Assembly: GCA_947176895.1 (NCBI GenBank)
Contig: CAMWSK010000002.1
Location: 108,617 to 172,616, forward strand
From: an uncultured Prevotellaceae bacterium
GTDB lineage: Bacteria > Bacteroidota > Bacteroidia > Bacteroidales > Bacteroidaceae
Length of the DNA: 64,000 nt
Direction: 5' to 3'
In this document: positions 39,828 to 47,396 of the stretch, in pieces
How the letters are laid out: every line of letters starts with the position of its first letter
Position numbering within the stretch: the stretch's first letter is position 1
Notes under the pieces: model-generated
Databases searched by the model: none
The model's input: the letters and a program-made list of their open reading frames with translations, nothing else
What the model was told of the DNA's origin: nothing
Translations under genes and position numbers: made by a program

Positions 39828-40969
39828 ACTACCCCACCAACCGATTCCAACAGCTGCAGACACCTTTCTACTACTACGACCTGCAGTTGCTACGCCGCAC
39901 TTTAAGCGAAGTGAAGGCCCATCTGCAGCCCAACTTCCACGTGCACTATGCCGTGAAAGCCTGTGCCACACCCGCCGTGCTGGCAGAGATATGCCGCGCC
40001 GGGCTGGGATGTGACTGCGTGAGCGGCGGCGAGATACAGGCCTGCCTCGACGCCGGTTTCCCCGCCGACCGCATCGTCTACGCCGGAGTGGGCAAGAGCG
40101 ACCGTGAAATCAACCTGGCCCTGGAGGCCGGCATCCAGTGTTTCAACGTGGAGAGCCTGCCCGAGCTGGACATCATCGACGAACTGGCACAGGCCAAAGG
40201 CACAGTGGCACGCATCGCCTTCCGCATCAACCCCAACGTGGGGGCACACACCCATGCCAACATCACCACGGGACTGGCCGAAAACAAGTTCGGCATCGAC
40301 ATGCAGGACATGTTGCCCGCCATCCGCCACGCCCAATCGCTTCGGGGCGTGGAACTGGTGGGACTGCATTTCCACATCGGTTCACAGATTCTGGAGATGA
40401 ACGACTTTCAGGCACTCTGCGGGCGCATCAACGACCTGCAGGACACGCTCGAGGCCGAAGACATCCGGCTGCAGAGCATCAACGTGGGTGGCGGACTGGG
40501 CGTAGACTATGAACAGCCCGACGAACACCCCGTGCCCAACTTCCGCGACTACTTCGCCACTTATGCCCGCGGCCTGGAACTTCGGCCCGGACAAGAGGTG
40601 CACTTCGAGCTGGGACGTGCCATCGTGGCCCAATGCGGCAGCCTCATCACGCGCGTTCTCTATGTGAAAAGCAACGCCATCAAGCGGTTCGCCATCGTGG
40701 ATGCCGGCATGACCGACCTCATCCGTCCCGCACTCTACGGCGCCCTCCACCGCATTGTCAACCTCTCCCACCCTCTCGCTCCCGAGGAGGTGTACGATGT
40801 GGTTGGCCCCATCTGCGAGTCAAGCGACGTGTTTGCCAAGGACTACACGCTGCCCGCCCTGCAGCGCGGCGACCTGGTAGCCCTGCAGACGGCAGGCGCA
40901 TACGGACAGATTATGGCCAGCAGCTATAATTGCCGTCCTCTTCCCCCCGCTGTCACCTCCGAAGAGTAA
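39824..40969 (+). CDS. lysA: Diaminopimelate decarboxylase
   Basis: HYAVKACATPAVLAEICRAGLGCDCVSGGEI, LHFHIGSQI, NVGGGLGVDYE; ATGA overlap with lysC. Confidence 0.95.
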   Translation: MNYPTNRFQQLQTPFYYYDLQLLRRTLSEVKAHLQPNFHVHYAVKACATPAVLAEICRAGLGCDCVSGGEIQACLDAGFPADRIVYAGVGKSDREINLALEAGIQCFNVESLPELDIIDELAQAKGTVARIAFRINPNVGAHTHANITTGLAENKFGIDMQDMLPAIRHAQSLRGVELVGLHFHIGSQILEMNDFQALCGRINDLQDTLEAEDIRLQSINVGGGLGVDYEQPDEHPVPNFRDYFATYARGLELRPGQEVHFELGRAIVAQCGSLITRVLYVKSNAIKRFAIVDAGMTDLIRPALYGALHRIVNLSHPLAPEEVYDVVGPICESSDVFAKDYTLPALQRGDLVALQTAGAYGQIMASSYNCRPLPPAVTSEE

Positions 40970-40976
40970 ACGTTCC

Positions 40977-42137
40977 ATGACCGGCCAGCCCGTCAGTCCC
41001 CTTCTGCTTGCCCTTGCCGCGGCCTACCTCGCGGTATGGGCGTTCAATATGTATGCGGCGCGTGCCTTCTCGCTTTTGGGCAGGATGATTCGCCTGGCCG
41101 AGAAAGACGAACCCCATGTTCCGGCCTGCAACGCCACTCCCGTGACCTTAGTGATTACGCACGACGGACAGGGAGCCGCGCTGCGCCGTCTGCTGCCCGC
41201 CTTTCTGGAACAATCCCATCCCGATTTTGAAATCCTTTTGATAAGTTCCCGGCCTCTTGACCGCGAGGCCGAGGCCTATCTGAGCCTGCTCACCCCCTGC
41301 CGGCCCGCGCTCCACTCCCATGTGTTGCCGGCCCACGCCCAAGGGGTGAGCGCCGAGGCACTCACCCTTTCCATGGCCCTGCGCACAGCCGAACACCCGT
41401 GGGTGGTGATTTGCAGATTGGAAAGCCGCCCCGCCGGTATGCAATGGCTGGGCCGCATGGCCTCGCAGGTGCGCCCCGGCACCTGCTTCGTGGCGGGTCT
41501 CACCCTCCGGCGTCCCACGTCGTTCCTGTATCTGTGGCGCCAGATGATGAACCTGCCCTACGCCCTGCGCCACGGACTCCACACCCTGCAGCAAGACAAT
41601 CTGATGGTGCACGCCCCCGGCTTTCTGGCCGCAGGCGGCATGAGCCGTGCGGCCGAGCTGAACCGGGGCATCCTGGCCGAGGCCGTCAACCGCCTGAGCC
41701 GCCCCGCCAACACACGGCTCTGCCTCCATCCCGAGGCTTTCGTGTGGCAACCCTCGCCGGCCACGCCACAGGAGTGGCTCGCCCGCGAGCTCTTCCGCCA
41801 CCATGTGACGCTCCGCTTCACCCGCCGACACCGTCACGTCTCCCTCCAAGGCACCATCGTGGCCGCCACATGGCTCCACAGCCTGCTGCTCGTGGCGCTC
41901 ATCGCCACAGCCGTATGGCAGGGCGCGTGGTGGATGGTGCTCCCGGCCCCGGTGCTGATCGGCGCCTTGGTTTTCCGGCGTGCCGCACAAATAAACCTCA
42001 CCACCGAGGCCCTGAGCCTTCCGCCCTGCCGTCTCACGCTCGGCTACAGGCTCCACCGGCTGGCCATCACCCGCCTGCGCATCCTGCTGGCCTATGACAT
42101 AAGCGACAAAAACGAATACAGAAAACAAAACCTTTAA
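40977..42137 (+). CDS. Glycosyltransferase-like membrane protein
   Basis: N-terminal TM then VTLVITHDGQGAALRRLLPAFLEQSHPDFEILLISSRPLDREAEAY (GT2-like) and C-terminal TM segments. Confidence 0.55.
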   Translation: MTGQPVSPLLLALAAAYLAVWAFNMYAARAFSLLGRMIRLAEKDEPHVPACNATPVTLVITHDGQGAALRRLLPAFLEQSHPDFEILLISSRPLDREAEAYLSLLTPCRPALHSHVLPAHAQGVSAEALTLSMALRTAEHPWVVICRLESRPAGMQWLGRMASQVRPGTCFVAGLTLRRPTSFLYLWRQMMNLPYALRHGLHTLQQDNLMVHAPGFLAAGGMSRAAELNRGILAEAVNRLSRPANTRLCLHPEAFVWQPSPATPQEWLARELFRHHVTLRFTRRHRHVSLQGTIVAATWLHSLLLVALIATAVWQGAWWMVLPAPVLIGALVFRRAAQINLTTEALSLPPCRLTLGYRLHRLAITRLRILLAYDISDKNEYRKQNL

Positions 42138-42148
42138 ACGCAACACAC

Positions 42149-42796
42149 ATGGAGTCGATACCCTTCATTGCCTGGTGCTTAGAAAACCTCAGTTATCCTG
42201 TCATCATCCTGCTGATGGCCATCGAGAGCAGTTTCATTCCCTTCCCCAGCGAGCTGGTGGTGCCGCCCGCAGCCTATAAGGCGGCCACCGACGGCAACCA
42301 AAGCCTTGCCCTCATCGTGGTGGCGGCCGGCATCGGCTCCCTCATCGGTGCGCTGGTCAACTACGGCCTGTCCGTATGGCTCGGCCGCCCCCTGGTCTAT
42401 CGCTTTGCCGAAAGCCGCCTGGGCCACCTGTGCCTCATCGACCGCAAGAAAGTGGAGAAGGCCGAAGCCTATTTCAACGAGCACGGGGCCGTCGGCACCT
42501 TCGTCGGGCGCCTCATCCCCGCCATCCGCCAGCTCATCAGCATCCCTGCGGGGCTCAGCCGCATGCACCTGGGCAAGTTCGTCCTCTACACCACCCTCGG
42601 AGCCACCCTGTGGAACATCGTGCTGGCCGCACTGGGCTATTATCTGGCACAAGTGGTGCCCGCCGACCGGCTCAACGCCACCGTGGCCGAGTACGAACGT
42701 CCCATCAAGATTGCCCTCATCCTCACAGGCTGCCTGGTGGTGCTCTTCCTCGCCTGGCAAGCCTACCGCAAACCCGACACCGATGAAAAAGCTTAA
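42149..42796 (+). CDS. DedA family membrane protein
   Basis: LSYPVIILLMAIESSFIPFPSELVVPPAAYKA, FVGRLIPAIRQLISIPAGLSRM. Confidence 0.92.
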   Translation: MESIPFIAWCLENLSYPVIILLMAIESSFIPFPSELVVPPAAYKAATDGNQSLALIVVAAGIGSLIGALVNYGLSVWLGRPLVYRFAESRLGHLCLIDRKKVEKAEAYFNEHGAVGTFVGRLIPAIRQLISIPAGLSRMHLGKFVLYTTLGATLWNIVLAALGYYLAQVVPADRLNATVAEYERPIKIALILTGCLVVLFLAWQAYRKPDTDEKA

Positions 42797-43970
42797 ATTC
42801 CTGCTTCCGCTCCTGTTCGCCCTGCCCGTCCGTGCCCAGCGGATGTGGGAGGACGTGGCCGTGGAGCCCGTCAGCCTCGACACCGCACGCAACCAGGCGC
42901 TGGCCTTCGACCTCCACGCCCTGGCATTCTTCCGCGACAACGAGTACGACAGCCCCATACAGAAAGGCTACTCGCTGCCGGGGTTCCGGCTGCGGCCCAG
43001 GCTCTCCTTCCAGACGCTCCACTGCCTGCGCATGGAGCTGGGCCTGCACGCCACCGTGTTCGACGGTGCCAACAAATACCCCAACTACGCCTACCACGAC
43101 ATCGGGCGATGGAAAGGCAACCAATACCAGCGCGGAGCACACGTGTTGCCCTGGTTCAGGGTGCAGGCCAACCTCAAGCACACCACCTTGGTGCTTGGCG
43201 ACATCTACGGAGCACAGAACCACCGCCTCATCCTGCCCCTCTACAATCCCGAGCAGAACCTCTCCGCCGACCCCGAGATGGGCTTCCAGGTGATGGTCAA
43301 CCGCCGCCACGTGGCCCTGGACACGTGGATTGACTGGCAGAGCTACCAGTTTGACCTCGACTCGCACCAGGAGGCCTTCACCGTGGGCACCAACGCCACC
43401 CTGCTGTGGGGCAGGCAAGACAAGCCCCTGCGCTGGAGCACCCCCCTGCAGCTGCTCATCCAGCACCGCGGGGGCGAGCAGGACACCACCGCGCTGGGCG
43501 TGCAGACCCTGGCCAACGCATCCGCCGGCGTGCGCCTGGACTACCGGCCCCGCCGCACCTGTGCCCTGCAAGCCCTCGACGCGCAAATCAACGTGCTGGG
43601 CAGTTACCAGCAGAGCGGCCGGTTGTGGCCCTTCGACACCGGCATGGCCCTGCACGCCGCCCTCGGCGCACAACTATGGAAACGGATCACCCTGGAAGCG
43701 GGCCATGTGGAGGTGCCCAAGCAATACGCCAACCTCTACGGCACGCCCTTCATGGGCACACTCAGCACCAAGGTCCCCGGCATGAGCTGGCACGGCACCC
43801 GCAACACCTATCTCAACGCCGCCTACACCTACCGTTTCTCGCCCGCCTACGTGCTCAGCGCACAGGCCGAGTTCATGAACGTCCTTTTCGGCGGCCAAAG
43901 CCGTCAGGTGTTCTCCTTCGGTGTCTATTTCCGCGTCAGTCCCTCCTTCCTTATCAAGCGGTGGAACTGA
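42783..43970 (+). CDS. Hypothetical outer-membrane-like protein
   Basis: MKKLKFLLPLLFALPVRAQRMW signal peptide; aromatic/beta-rich C-terminus; ATG overlaps DedA gene end. Confidence 0.6.
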   Translation: MKKLKFLLPLLFALPVRAQRMWEDVAVEPVSLDTARNQALAFDLHALAFFRDNEYDSPIQKGYSLPGFRLRPRLSFQTLHCLRMELGLHATVFDGANKYPNYAYHDIGRWKGNQYQRGAHVLPWFRVQANLKHTTLVLGDIYGAQNHRLILPLYNPEQNLSADPEMGFQVMVNRRHVALDTWIDWQSYQFDLDSHQEAFTVGTNATLLWGRQDKPLRWSTPLQLLIQHRGGEQDTTALGVQTLANASAGVRLDYRPRRTCALQALDAQINVLGSYQQSGRLWPFDTGMALHAALGAQLWKRITLEAGHVEVPKQYANLYGTPFMGTLSTKVPGMSWHGTRNTYLNAAYTYRFSPAYVLSAQAEFMNVLFGGQSRQVFSFGVYFRVSPSFLIKRWN

Positions 43971-44007
43971 CTCCCGGCAAGCGGCATGAGGCCTGACGCT
44001 TCATCCG

Positions 44008-44907
44008 CTATTTTATGAATTCATAGATTTCCACACGGCCATCCTCGGAAGGGAAAATCATAACGGCCCGGCGGCTGCCAATTTTGTAAACCGTTCCGGC
44101 AACGGAATTTTCACTTCCGTATGTGGTCTGCGGGTCGTTGTTTACACTCCAGCCGCCAAGGAAGACAAGAGATTCAGGACGGTTCTGATACAAATACCCC
44201 GATTTGCGCTGACTGCCTGTGGTTTTTTCGAAGAAGACCTTTCCGTCAATTGTCCGGAACCGACAATTGAAATAGGGGTATGAGAAAATCCCGTCACGGC
44301 CACCGATCTGTATGGAACGTACACGCTTGAAGCCAATCATGTCCTCCGGCGACAGGGGGTAAGTTTGGGCGTTGAGCAGTTTTTCGACAGCTCCTTTTTC
44401 AGCATACCCGTATGAACCGGAAGAAACGGCTGAGAGCGCTTCCCTTGCTTTTTCCCGGTCAAGAGAGAGAGCTCCGTAATCTGACGGAAGTATGATGCCG
44501 TCGAGTTCAGGATTAAGGTTTTCAGGCATTACAGGTTTTTGCCTGACGAGTTCGGCAGTGCCGTTGTAATACCAGATTTCATCGGGAGCTCCCATGGTTA
44601 ATGTTCCCACAAGCCTGTCGCCCGACTCGATTTTGAAGCGGCCCTCAAACGGGCTGCCTATGTCCGTTGACATCATTATCAACGAGTCGCGGGAAACAAT
44701 CGTTGAAAAATTCGCCCAACCGTATGTACGGAAAATACCGCAGTGGCAGACGTACAGCTGTTCTTGGTTGTCAGTGCACAAGTTGACCATAAGGTCCTTC
44801 GGGCCTTTCCAAGCTCCCGTAAGCCGGTCTGTGGTCCCGGCATGGACAAAAACTCCGGATAATGCGCAACACATCATGAGCGCAGGAGCACGAAACCTAT
44901 TCTTCAT
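44008..44907 (-). CDS. Secreted hypothetical protein with DUF4893-like C-terminus
   Basis: MKNRFRAPALMMCCALSGVFVHAG signal peptide; SGYLYQNRPESLVFLGGWSVNNDPQTTYGSE...VYKIGSRRAVMIFPSEDGRVEIYEFIK resembles DUF4893 from memory. Confidence 0.5.
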   Translation of the reverse strand: MKNRFRAPALMMCCALSGVFVHAGTTDRLTGAWKGPKDLMVNLCTDNQEQLYVCHCGIFRTYGWANFSTIVSRDSLIMMSTDIGSPFEGRFKIESGDRLVGTLTMGAPDEIWYYNGTAELVRQKPVMPENLNPELDGIILPSDYGALSLDREKAREALSAVSSGSYGYAEKGAVEKLLNAQTYPLSPEDMIGFKRVRSIQIGGRDGIFSYPYFNCRFRTIDGKVFFEKTTGSQRKSGYLYQNRPESLVFLGGWSVNNDPQTTYGSENSVAGTVYKIGSRRAVMIFPSEDGRVEIYEFIK

Positions 44908-44992
44908 TGTTATGAAAGTGTTTGAAATGAGAATTGTCGTGGACCGAACACAATCAATCCAATTACAAAGTTATAACTTTTTACAATGCTCG

Positions 44993-45136
44993 GATAAAAA
45001 CATGAACATGTTTTTATCGTTCCGGCCATCAGCAAGGGGTATATACAATTCATGGGACTGTGACAACGCAAAAAAACATGTTCATCTTTTTCAAAAACAT
45101 GAACATGTTTTCATCGAAACATCCTCATGTTTTTTT
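44993..45136. repeat. Cluster of 4 AAAACATG..CATGTTTT-type repeats (locus C)
   Basis: GATAAAAACATG-AA-CATGTTTTTATC (44993-45018), AAAAAACATGTTCATCTTTTT (45071-45091), AAAAACATGAACATGTTTT (45093-45111), AAACATCCTCATGTTTTTTT (45117-45136). Confidence 0.92.
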
Positions 45137-46851
45137 CAGGTTTCGGGATTGTCAAACAAGTCTTCCAATTGCTTTGTGAGCTCTTTGGTCAGGCGGAAAG
45201 CCGTTGTCCTGGGTATGCCCATGGCATTCCGGACCTCAATCCACGTGAAACCAAGTTTCAGGAGATGGCAAATGTCTATCTTCTTCTTGTTGATACGCGT
45301 GATTCCCTTCTGTATGTGTGCAGAAAAGTCCGGGTCTTCCTTCGCTATCACGTTATATAATGTTGTCCAGTCACGTTCCGTCGGCTTGTATTGTCCCGCT
45401 GCCGCCTTGCGGAATTTTATATAGATATTATTGGTGGCGTCGCTCTCAAGAAGCTCTTGTCGCCGGACTCTGGCCAAGCGGGTGTTCCGGTCATGGGCTT
45501 CCTTGATTTCCTCTTTCTGCGACTCGATGAGGGAACGGTTCTGTGTGATGATCTCATCACATTTCTGCAACCGGGCCTCCTTGTCTTCAATGGCTTTGTC
45601 TTTCCGCATCAGCTCTTTCTTCCCCCTTTCGATGGCCCGTGACGATTTCCTTCTGTAAATCACGTAGATGTATGCGATGAGAAGAACGGAAATAACGGCG
45701 ACGGACAGAACAGTCAGGCTCCTGCGCCACAGTGCGGTGGACTTCCTGTACGCGGCATCCTCCTTTGCCGCATTTCTGTAATACCTGTATTCATTGTAGG
45801 CATCGGCCGTCTGTTGCAGATGCAGTTTTTTCCATATGGAATCCTGCAGTTCGGCATAGATATGGCCATATTTCAGGCTCTCCGCGTCGTTGCCGGCCAG
45901 GCTGTAGAGCCTCAGCAGCTCGCGGGCGGCTTCGCTCTTCTTGTCCTGTTCGGGACTTCGCTCAAAAAGCTCCTTGTAATAATGTATGGCAGAATCCGGC
46001 ATGTTCTTGGACTTGAAGTACACGGCTTTTGCAATATGGTAATTGGAGGGAAGACGGTCCTTATGGACCAGGCTGTCAAACAGGGCATAATATTTGTCCG
46101 CCTTTGATAAATCACCGAACCGGGCATAATTGGAAAACATCTCGGCCAGGATGTCCATGTTGCCCTTAAAGTCATTATGCCTCTGCATGTATTCGATGGC
46201 CTTCTCATAGTAAAGGAACGTGGAATCTTCTTTTTTTACATGAAAATAGCAGGTGGCGACATCCATTATGCCCCGCGCATCGTATTTTCCGACGGCCAAC
46301 AGGAAATCCTTCTCCTTCTTGGCGTATTCCAAAGACTTTTCGAAATGGTTTTGTTTGAAAAAGATGAAAGACAGTTGCGAGCAGACGTTGGCCACAAGCA
46401 GCGTGTCGATGCTTTCGCGTGCGTCTTCCGCTATTTCCAGGGCTTTCGTATAGCATCTCACCGTTTGCGGGAAATCGTGAAGGTCGCGGCAGACGCTTCC
46501 CCGGTAGTAATAGGCTTCGACTCTTTCGTTGCTGTTGCCGTGCGCGTCGTAGAACTCCACAACCTGCCTGATGGAGTCCAGCGTTTGCGGGGTATGCGGG
46601 ACGAAGGCTTTGTCCCGTGCCTTGATGGCCAGCAGGGCATGTCTGATGCGTGCGTATGTATTTGCCTTTTCCATCTCCGGGGCGATGGAATCCAACATGC
46701 GTATGGCCCGGCGCGGGTCGATGTCACACAGGGAGTCCGCCTGAGACAGGACGGCAGGCAAAGGGTGGCGCCCGGCTTTTCCCGTGAGCAATACGATTGT
46801 GCCGGCCAGGCACAAGACGAGAACAGGAATGAGGATTTTGCGTTTTTTCAT
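45136..46851 (-). CDS. TPR-repeat membrane protein with C-terminal HTH-like region (probable transcriptional regulator)
   Basis: Lipoprotein/TM-like N-terminus (MKKRKILIPVLVLCLAGTIVLL), TPR-like helices, internal TM (LTVLSVAVISVLLIAYIYVIY), coiled coil, and C-terminal INKKKIDICHLLKLGFTWIEVRNAMGIPRTTAFRLTKEL (HTH-like). Confidence 0.75.
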   Translation of the reverse strand: MKKRKILIPVLVLCLAGTIVLLTGKAGRHPLPAVLSQADSLCDIDPRRAIRMLDSIAPEMEKANTYARIRHALLAIKARDKAFVPHTPQTLDSIRQVVEFYDAHGNSNERVEAYYYRGSVCRDLHDFPQTVRCYTKALEIAEDARESIDTLLVANVCSQLSFIFFKQNHFEKSLEYAKKEKDFLLAVGKYDARGIMDVATCYFHVKKEDSTFLYYEKAIEYMQRHNDFKGNMDILAEMFSNYARFGDLSKADKYYALFDSLVHKDRLPSNYHIAKAVYFKSKNMPDSAIHYYKELFERSPEQDKKSEAARELLRLYSLAGNDAESLKYGHIYAELQDSIWKKLHLQQTADAYNEYRYYRNAAKEDAAYRKSTALWRRSLTVLSVAVISVLLIAYIYVIYRRKSSRAIERGKKELMRKDKAIEDKEARLQKCDEIITQNRSLIESQKEEIKEAHDRNTRLARVRRQELLESDATNNIYIKFRKAAAGQYKPTERDWTTLYNVIAKEDPDFSAHIQKGITRINKKKIDICHLLKLGFTWIEVRNAMGIPRTTAFRLTKELTKQLEDLFDNPET

Positions 46852-46874
46852 GTTGTAGATGAAGGGTCCGGCCA

Positions 46875-46882
46875 CAAATTTA
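46875..46882 (-). promoter_or_regulatory. -7 promoter element TAAATTTG for TPR regulator
   Basis: Minus-strand TAnnTTTG match, 23 nt upstream of start 46851. Confidence 0.55.
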
Positions 46883-46914
46883 AGGAAAATTTTAGATATA
46901 TAATCTATGGTTTT

Positions 46915-46930
46915 GTTCCAAAAAGTTCCA
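46915..46930 (-). promoter_or_regulatory. Direct-repeat operator site 1: TGGAAC-TTTT-TGGAAC
   Basis: Minus strand; gap to the minus-strand -7 element is 32 nt. Confidence 0.6.
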
Positions 46931-47023
46931 TTATTTTAGGAACAAGCAGAATTGGTTACAAAATTTAACTTACCGGTCATGATGAGTGTATCACTTCGAT
47001 TCCCAGCCTGTTGCATGTTCTTT

Positions 47024-47039
47024 TGGAACCCGATGGAAT
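47024..47039 (+). promoter_or_regulatory. Direct-repeat operator site 2: TGGAAC-CCGA-TGGAAT
   Basis: 31 bp upstream of site 3; one mismatch. Confidence 0.55.
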
Positions 47040-47054
47040 GCTTGTTTGAAAAAG

Positions 47055-47070
47055 TGGAACCAATTGGAAC
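47055..47070 (+). promoter_or_regulatory. Direct-repeat operator site 3: TGGAAC-CAAT-TGGAAC
   Basis: Plus strand; gap to -7-like TAATTTCG (47103-47110) is 32 nt. Confidence 0.6.
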
Positions 47071-47156
47071 TCATTTTTCTTTTTTAAAAAGCACGAAGAA
47101 TGTAATTTCGCAAATGAAAGGTTCATTCAGACGAATTAACAAAAACCTAACATACC

Positions 47157-47379
47157 ATGAAGAAGTTCTTATTTAACAGGATTATTGCCTGTATCGTGAT
47201 GTTTTTCTGTAGCGGTGTTCCCGGCTATTGTCAGGATGTCGTATTGCCTATTCATTTGTCTTATGACACCAACAATAGTCATGGCCGGAATCGGATGCTT
47301 TCTTCCTTCAGGGTGCTATGCCATTACGATATGGCTCCAAGGCTCTGCATATACAGGAACGTTTGAGGTTGAGGAATAA
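47157..47379 (+). pseudogene. Degraded small secreted protein gene (possibly DUF3244-like)
   Basis: N-terminus MKKFLFNRIIACIVMFFCSGVPGYCQDVVLPIHLSYDTNNSHGRNRM in one frame; LPSGCYAITIWLQGSAYTGTFEVEE* in the +1 frame ending at 47379. Confidence 0.5.
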
Positions 47380-47396
47380 ACAAAAAGCATTGCGTA

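Noticed and set aside
5115-45136. Repeat clusters considered as CRISPR arrays
   Set aside because: Units are 18-26 nt dyads adjacent or near-adjacent with no constant repeat/unique spacer pattern, and no cas genes are present.
44594-45424. 276-aa plus-strand ORF containing KNMNMFLS...KKHVHLFQKHEHVF
   Set aside because: Spans repeat cluster C and is antisense to two better-supported genes.
46952-47176. 74-aa ORF considered as an additional precursor peptide
   Set aside because: Lies over the operator/promoter region, has no GG leader, and overlaps the next ORF start.
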